In this document: positions 47,736 to 51,009 of the stretch, piece after piece | How positions within the stretch are numbered: position 1 is the stretch's first letter | How the letters are laid out: each line of letters starts with the position of its first letter | Notes under the pieces: model-generated | What the model saw: only the letters and a program-made list of their open reading frames with translations | What the model was told of the DNA's origin: nothing | Databases searched by the model: none | Source: Pseudoalteromonas galatheae | GTDB lineage: Bacteria > Pseudomonadota > Gammaproteobacteria > Enterobacterales > Alteromonadaceae | Assembly: GCF_005886105.2 (NCBI RefSeq) | Contig: NZ_PNCO02000003.1 | Span: 1 to 51,009, forward strand | Reading direction: 5' to 3' | DNA length: 51,009 nt | Made by a program: the position numbers and the translations under genes

Positions 47736-48110
47736 ATGGCAACTATTAACCAGCTAGTGCGTAAGCCACGTCGTAGCAAGGTTACAAAGAGCAACTCTGC
47801 TGCTCTTAAAGCTTGTCCACAAAAGCGTGGTGTATGTACTCGTGTATATACAACAACACCTAAGAAACCAAACTCTGCATTACGTAAAGTAGCGCGTGTA
47901 CGTTTAACTAACGGTTTCGAAGTAACTTCATACATTGGTGGTGAAGGTCACAACCTACAAGAGCACAGTGTAATCCTAATCCGTGGTGGTCGTGTTAAAG
48001 ACTTACCAGGTGTGCGTTTCCACACTGTTCGTGGTGCACTTGACTGTGCAGGCGTAAACGACCGTAGACAGGCTCGTTCTAAGTACGGTGCAAAACGTCC
48101 TAAGGGCTAA
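47736..48110 (+). CDS. rpsL: 30S ribosomal protein S12
   Basis: This 124-residue protein (same length as E. coli) lies at the decoding centre. The conserved lysines in [12 protein letters not shown] and [10 protein letters not shown] are wild type, so no streptomycin-resistance substitution is visible. AGGAG lies seven bases before the ATG. It is the first gene of the rpsL-rpsG-fusA-tuf operon. Confidence 0.99.
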   Translation: MATINQLVRKPRRSKVTKSNSAALKACPQKRGVCTRVYTTTPKKPNSALRKVARVRLTNGFEVTSYIGGEGHNLQEHSVILIRGGRVKDLPGVRFHTVRGALDCAGVNDRRQARSKYGAKRPKG

Positions 48111-48193
48111 TGGTTCTCCGTTAGTAAGGCCAAGCACTTAAGTTTTAAATTTTTATATATTGTTTTGGGAATCCGTGTTTAACACGGACCTGA

Positions 48194-48682
<489 letters not shown>

Positions 48683-48709
48683 TCTGCTAACACCTTTTAA
48701 GAGGATATT

Positions 48710-50824
48710 ATGGCACGGACAACTCCGATTGAGCGCTACCGTAACATCGGTATATGTGCTCACGTAGATGCGGGTAAAACAACTACGACCGAGCGCGTAC
48801 TTTTTTATACTGGTCTTTCTCATAAGATTGGTGAAGTACACGACGGCGCCGCAACTATGGACTGGATGGAGCAGGAGCAAGAGCGTGGTATCACGATCAC
48901 TTCTGCTGCAACAACGTGTTTCTGGAAAGGGATGGATGCTCAGTTTGATGAGCATCGTGTTAACATCATCGATACTCCAGGACACGTAGATTTTACTATC
49001 GAAGTAGAGCGTTCATTGCGCGTACTTGATGGTGCTGTTGTTGTGTTATGTGCTTCATCAGGTGTGCAACCGCAAACTGAGACCGTTTGGCGTCAGGCTA
49101 ACAAATACGAAGTGCCGCGTATGATTTTCGTCAATAAGATGGATCGTACAGGTGCTGACTTCTTGTCTGTAGTTGAACAAGTTAAAAAACGTCTCGGTGC
49201 TACACCTGTGCCTATTCAGTTACCAATTGGTGCTGAAGATGAATTTAAAGGTGTTATTGACCTTATTAAGATGAAAGCAATTAACTGGAATGAAGAAGAC
49301 CAGGGGATGACTTTCACCTATGAAGAGGTCCCAGCAGATCTTCTTGAGCTAGCTGAAGAATGGCGCTCTCATCTAATTGAGAGTGCTGCAGAAGCTTCTG
49401 AAGAACTAATGGAAAAATATCTTGAAGATGGTGAGTTGAGCGAAGAAGAGATTAAATCAGCCCTTCGCCAACGCACATTGGCCAATGAAATTGTGCCTAT
49501 GACGACAGGTAGTGCATTCAAGAACAAAGGTGTTCAGGCTGTGCTTGACGCTGTGATTGAATTCATGCCGTCGCCTACTGAAGTAAAAGCTATCCAAGGT
49601 GTCTTAGAAGACGAAACCGAAGATACGCGTGAAGCTGACGATAATGCACCGTTTGCGGCGCTTGCATTTAAGATCGCAACTGATCCATTCGTTGGCACAC
49701 TTACTTTCTTCCGAGTTTACTCTGGTAAAGTTAGCCAGGGTGATTCGGTACTAAATCCTGTTAAAGGTAAAAAAGAGCGTTTTGGACGTATTGTTCAAAT
49801 GCACTCTAACTCGCGTGAAGAGATTAAAGAAGTTCATGCGGGTGACATCGCGGCTGCTATCGGCCTAAAAGATGTAACTACTGGTGATACACTTTGTGCT
49901 CAAGAAGCGCCAATTACGTTAGAACGTATGGAGTTCCCTGAGCCTGTAATCTCAGTCGCAGTAGAACCTAAAACAGTAGCTGACCAAGAAAAAATGGGCG
50001 TTGCACTTGGTAAACTTGCAGCAGAAGATCCTTCATTCCGTGTAGAAACGGACGAAGAATCAGGTCAGACGATTATCTCTGGTATGGGTGAGCTTCACTT
50101 AGATATCATTGTCGATCGTATGAAGCGTGAGTTTAACGTTGTGTGTAACGTTGGTAAGCCTCAGGTTGCATACCGCGAAACTATCCGAGCTTCTGTTGAA
50201 GCTGAAGGTAAGTTTGTGCGTCAATCTGGTGGTCGTGGTCAATATGGTCACGTTTGGTTGAAGCTAGAACCAATGGATGTTTCTGATGATGATGCACCAA
50301 TATACGAATTCGTTAACGAAATCGTTGGTGGCACAGTACCAAAAGAATATATCCCAGCGGTTGATAAAGGTATTCAAGAGCAGATGAAGCAAGGTGTTCT
50401 TGCAGGTTATCCGCTATTGGGTGTTAAAGCTACCTTGTTTGATGGTTCATTCCACGATGTTGACTCAAACGAGATGGCGTTTAAGATCGCAGGTTCGATG
50501 GGCTTTAGAAAAGGCGCGCTAGAAGCAAGCCCTGTTCTACTTGAGCCTGTCATGAAAGTAGAAGTAATCACTCCTGAAGAAAACATGGGTGATGTAGTAG
50601 GCGACTTAAATCGTCGTCGTGGCATAATTGAAGGCATGGAAGAAGCATTTGGTGGCTCGAAGCAAATTAATGCTCAGGTCCCACTTTCTGAAATGTTTGG
50701 CTATGCAACAGACTTACGCTCCGCTACACAAGGGCGCGCATCATACTCTATGGAATTCCTAAAGTATGCTGAAGCGGCTAAAAACGTAGCTGATGCAATA
50801 ATTGCAGCTCGCGCTGTTAAGTAA
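48710..50824 (+). CDS. fusA: elongation factor G
   Basis: The 704-residue translocation GTPase has the same length as E. coli EF-G. GTPase motifs are G1 [13 protein letters not shown] (~17-29), the switch I segment [13 protein letters not shown]3 DTPGHVDF and G4 NKMDRTG. Domains IV and V ([35 protein letters not shown]) are intact. It follows rpsG by 27 bases with an AGAGGA Shine-Dalgarno and precedes tuf by 57 bases. Confidence 0.99.
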   Translation: MARTTPIERYRNIGICAHVDAGKTTTTERVLFYTGLSHKIGEVHDGAATMDWMEQEQERGITITSAATTCFWKGMDAQFDEHRVNIIDTPGHVDFTIEVERSLRVLDGAVVVLCASSGVQPQTETVWRQANKYEVPRMIFVNKMDRTGADFLSVVEQVKKRLGATPVPIQLPIGAEDEFKGVIDLIKMKAINWNEEDQGMTFTYEEVPADLLELAEEWRSHLIESAAEASEELMEKYLEDGELSEEEIKSALRQRTLANEIVPMTTGSAFKNKGVQAVLDAVIEFMPSPTEVKAIQGVLEDETEDTREADDNAPFAALAFKIATDPFVGTLTFFRVYSGKVSQGDSVLNPVKGKKERFGRIVQMHSNSREEIKEVHAGDIAAAIGLKDVTTGDTLCAQEAPITLERMEFPEPVISVAVEPKTVADQEKMGVALGKLAAEDPSFRVETDEESGQTIISGMGELHLDIIVDRMKREFNVVCNVGKPQVAYRETIRASVEAEGKFVRQSGGRGQYGHVWLKLEPMDVSDDDAPIYEFVNEIVGGTVPKEYIPAVDKGIQEQMKQGVLAGYPLLGVKATLFDGSFHDVDSNEMAFKIAGSMGFRKGALEASPVLLEPVMKVEVITPEENMGDVVGDLNRRRGIIEGMEEAFGGSKQINAQVPLSEMFGYATDLRSATQGRASYSMEFLKYAEAAKNVADAIIAARAVK

Positions 50825-50830
50825 TTTTAG

Positions 50831-51009
<179 letters not shown>

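Overview
The window looks like a chromosomal segment of a marine gammaproteobacterium, most probably a Pseudoalteromonas. Three things suggest this: near-identity of the ribosomal and RNA polymerase proteins to the Alteromonadales/E. coli type, moderate GC, and a palindromic repeat beginning ATACCAATTG that I associate with this group. Species cannot be settled from the sequence alone.

Left part (1-8320): accessory, largely exported proteins. It opens with an imperfect 161-bp palindromic repeat. Two overlapping lipoprotein genes follow (an S41 tail-specific-type protease and a small partner), then a periplasmic endonuclease I, a PepSY membrane protein, two small unknowns, a conserved exported protein (probably DUF3103) and a large secreted modular endonuclease I with N-terminal beta-sandwich domains.

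Middle part (8321-34896): sulfur assimilation interleaved with general metabolism. cysJ-cysI-cysH lie on the plus strand. cysG-cysD-cysN-(SLC13 permease)-cysC-cysQ lie on the minus strand. Together they take up sulfate, activate it to APS and PAPS, reduce it to sulfite and sulfide, make the siroheme that CysI needs, and remove PAP. Between the two blocks are two orphan periplasmic binding proteins, a DUF4124 protein, an L-2-hydroxyglutarate oxidase-like flavoprotein, a PaaI-type thioesterase, aconitase A, a YbcJ-like S4 protein, a lipoprotein, a membrane PAS-GGDEF-EAL protein and an arylamine N-acetyltransferase. deoC and an overlapping unknown gene follow cysG divergently.

Right part (34897-51009): the classical gene-expression block, all on plus: tRNA-Trp, secE-nusG, rplK-rplA, rplJ-rplL-rpoB-rpoC, rpsL-rpsG-fusA and the first 128 bases of tuf. 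Terminators, an L10-type leader, an rplL-rpoB attenuator and good sigma-70 promoters can be read directly. Two of the promoters (before rplK and before rplJ) are nested inside hairpins, which is the most unusual structural observation in the housekeeping part.

I did not find a CRISPR array, prophage, insertion sequence, toxin-antitoxin pair or an obvious new defence system. The best leads are regulatory: promoters inside hairpins, a hairpin covering a Shine-Dalgarno, and a perfect dyad in front of cysG. Also worth following are an orphan binding protein divergent from a c-di-GMP enzyme and the unknown gene overlapping deoC.
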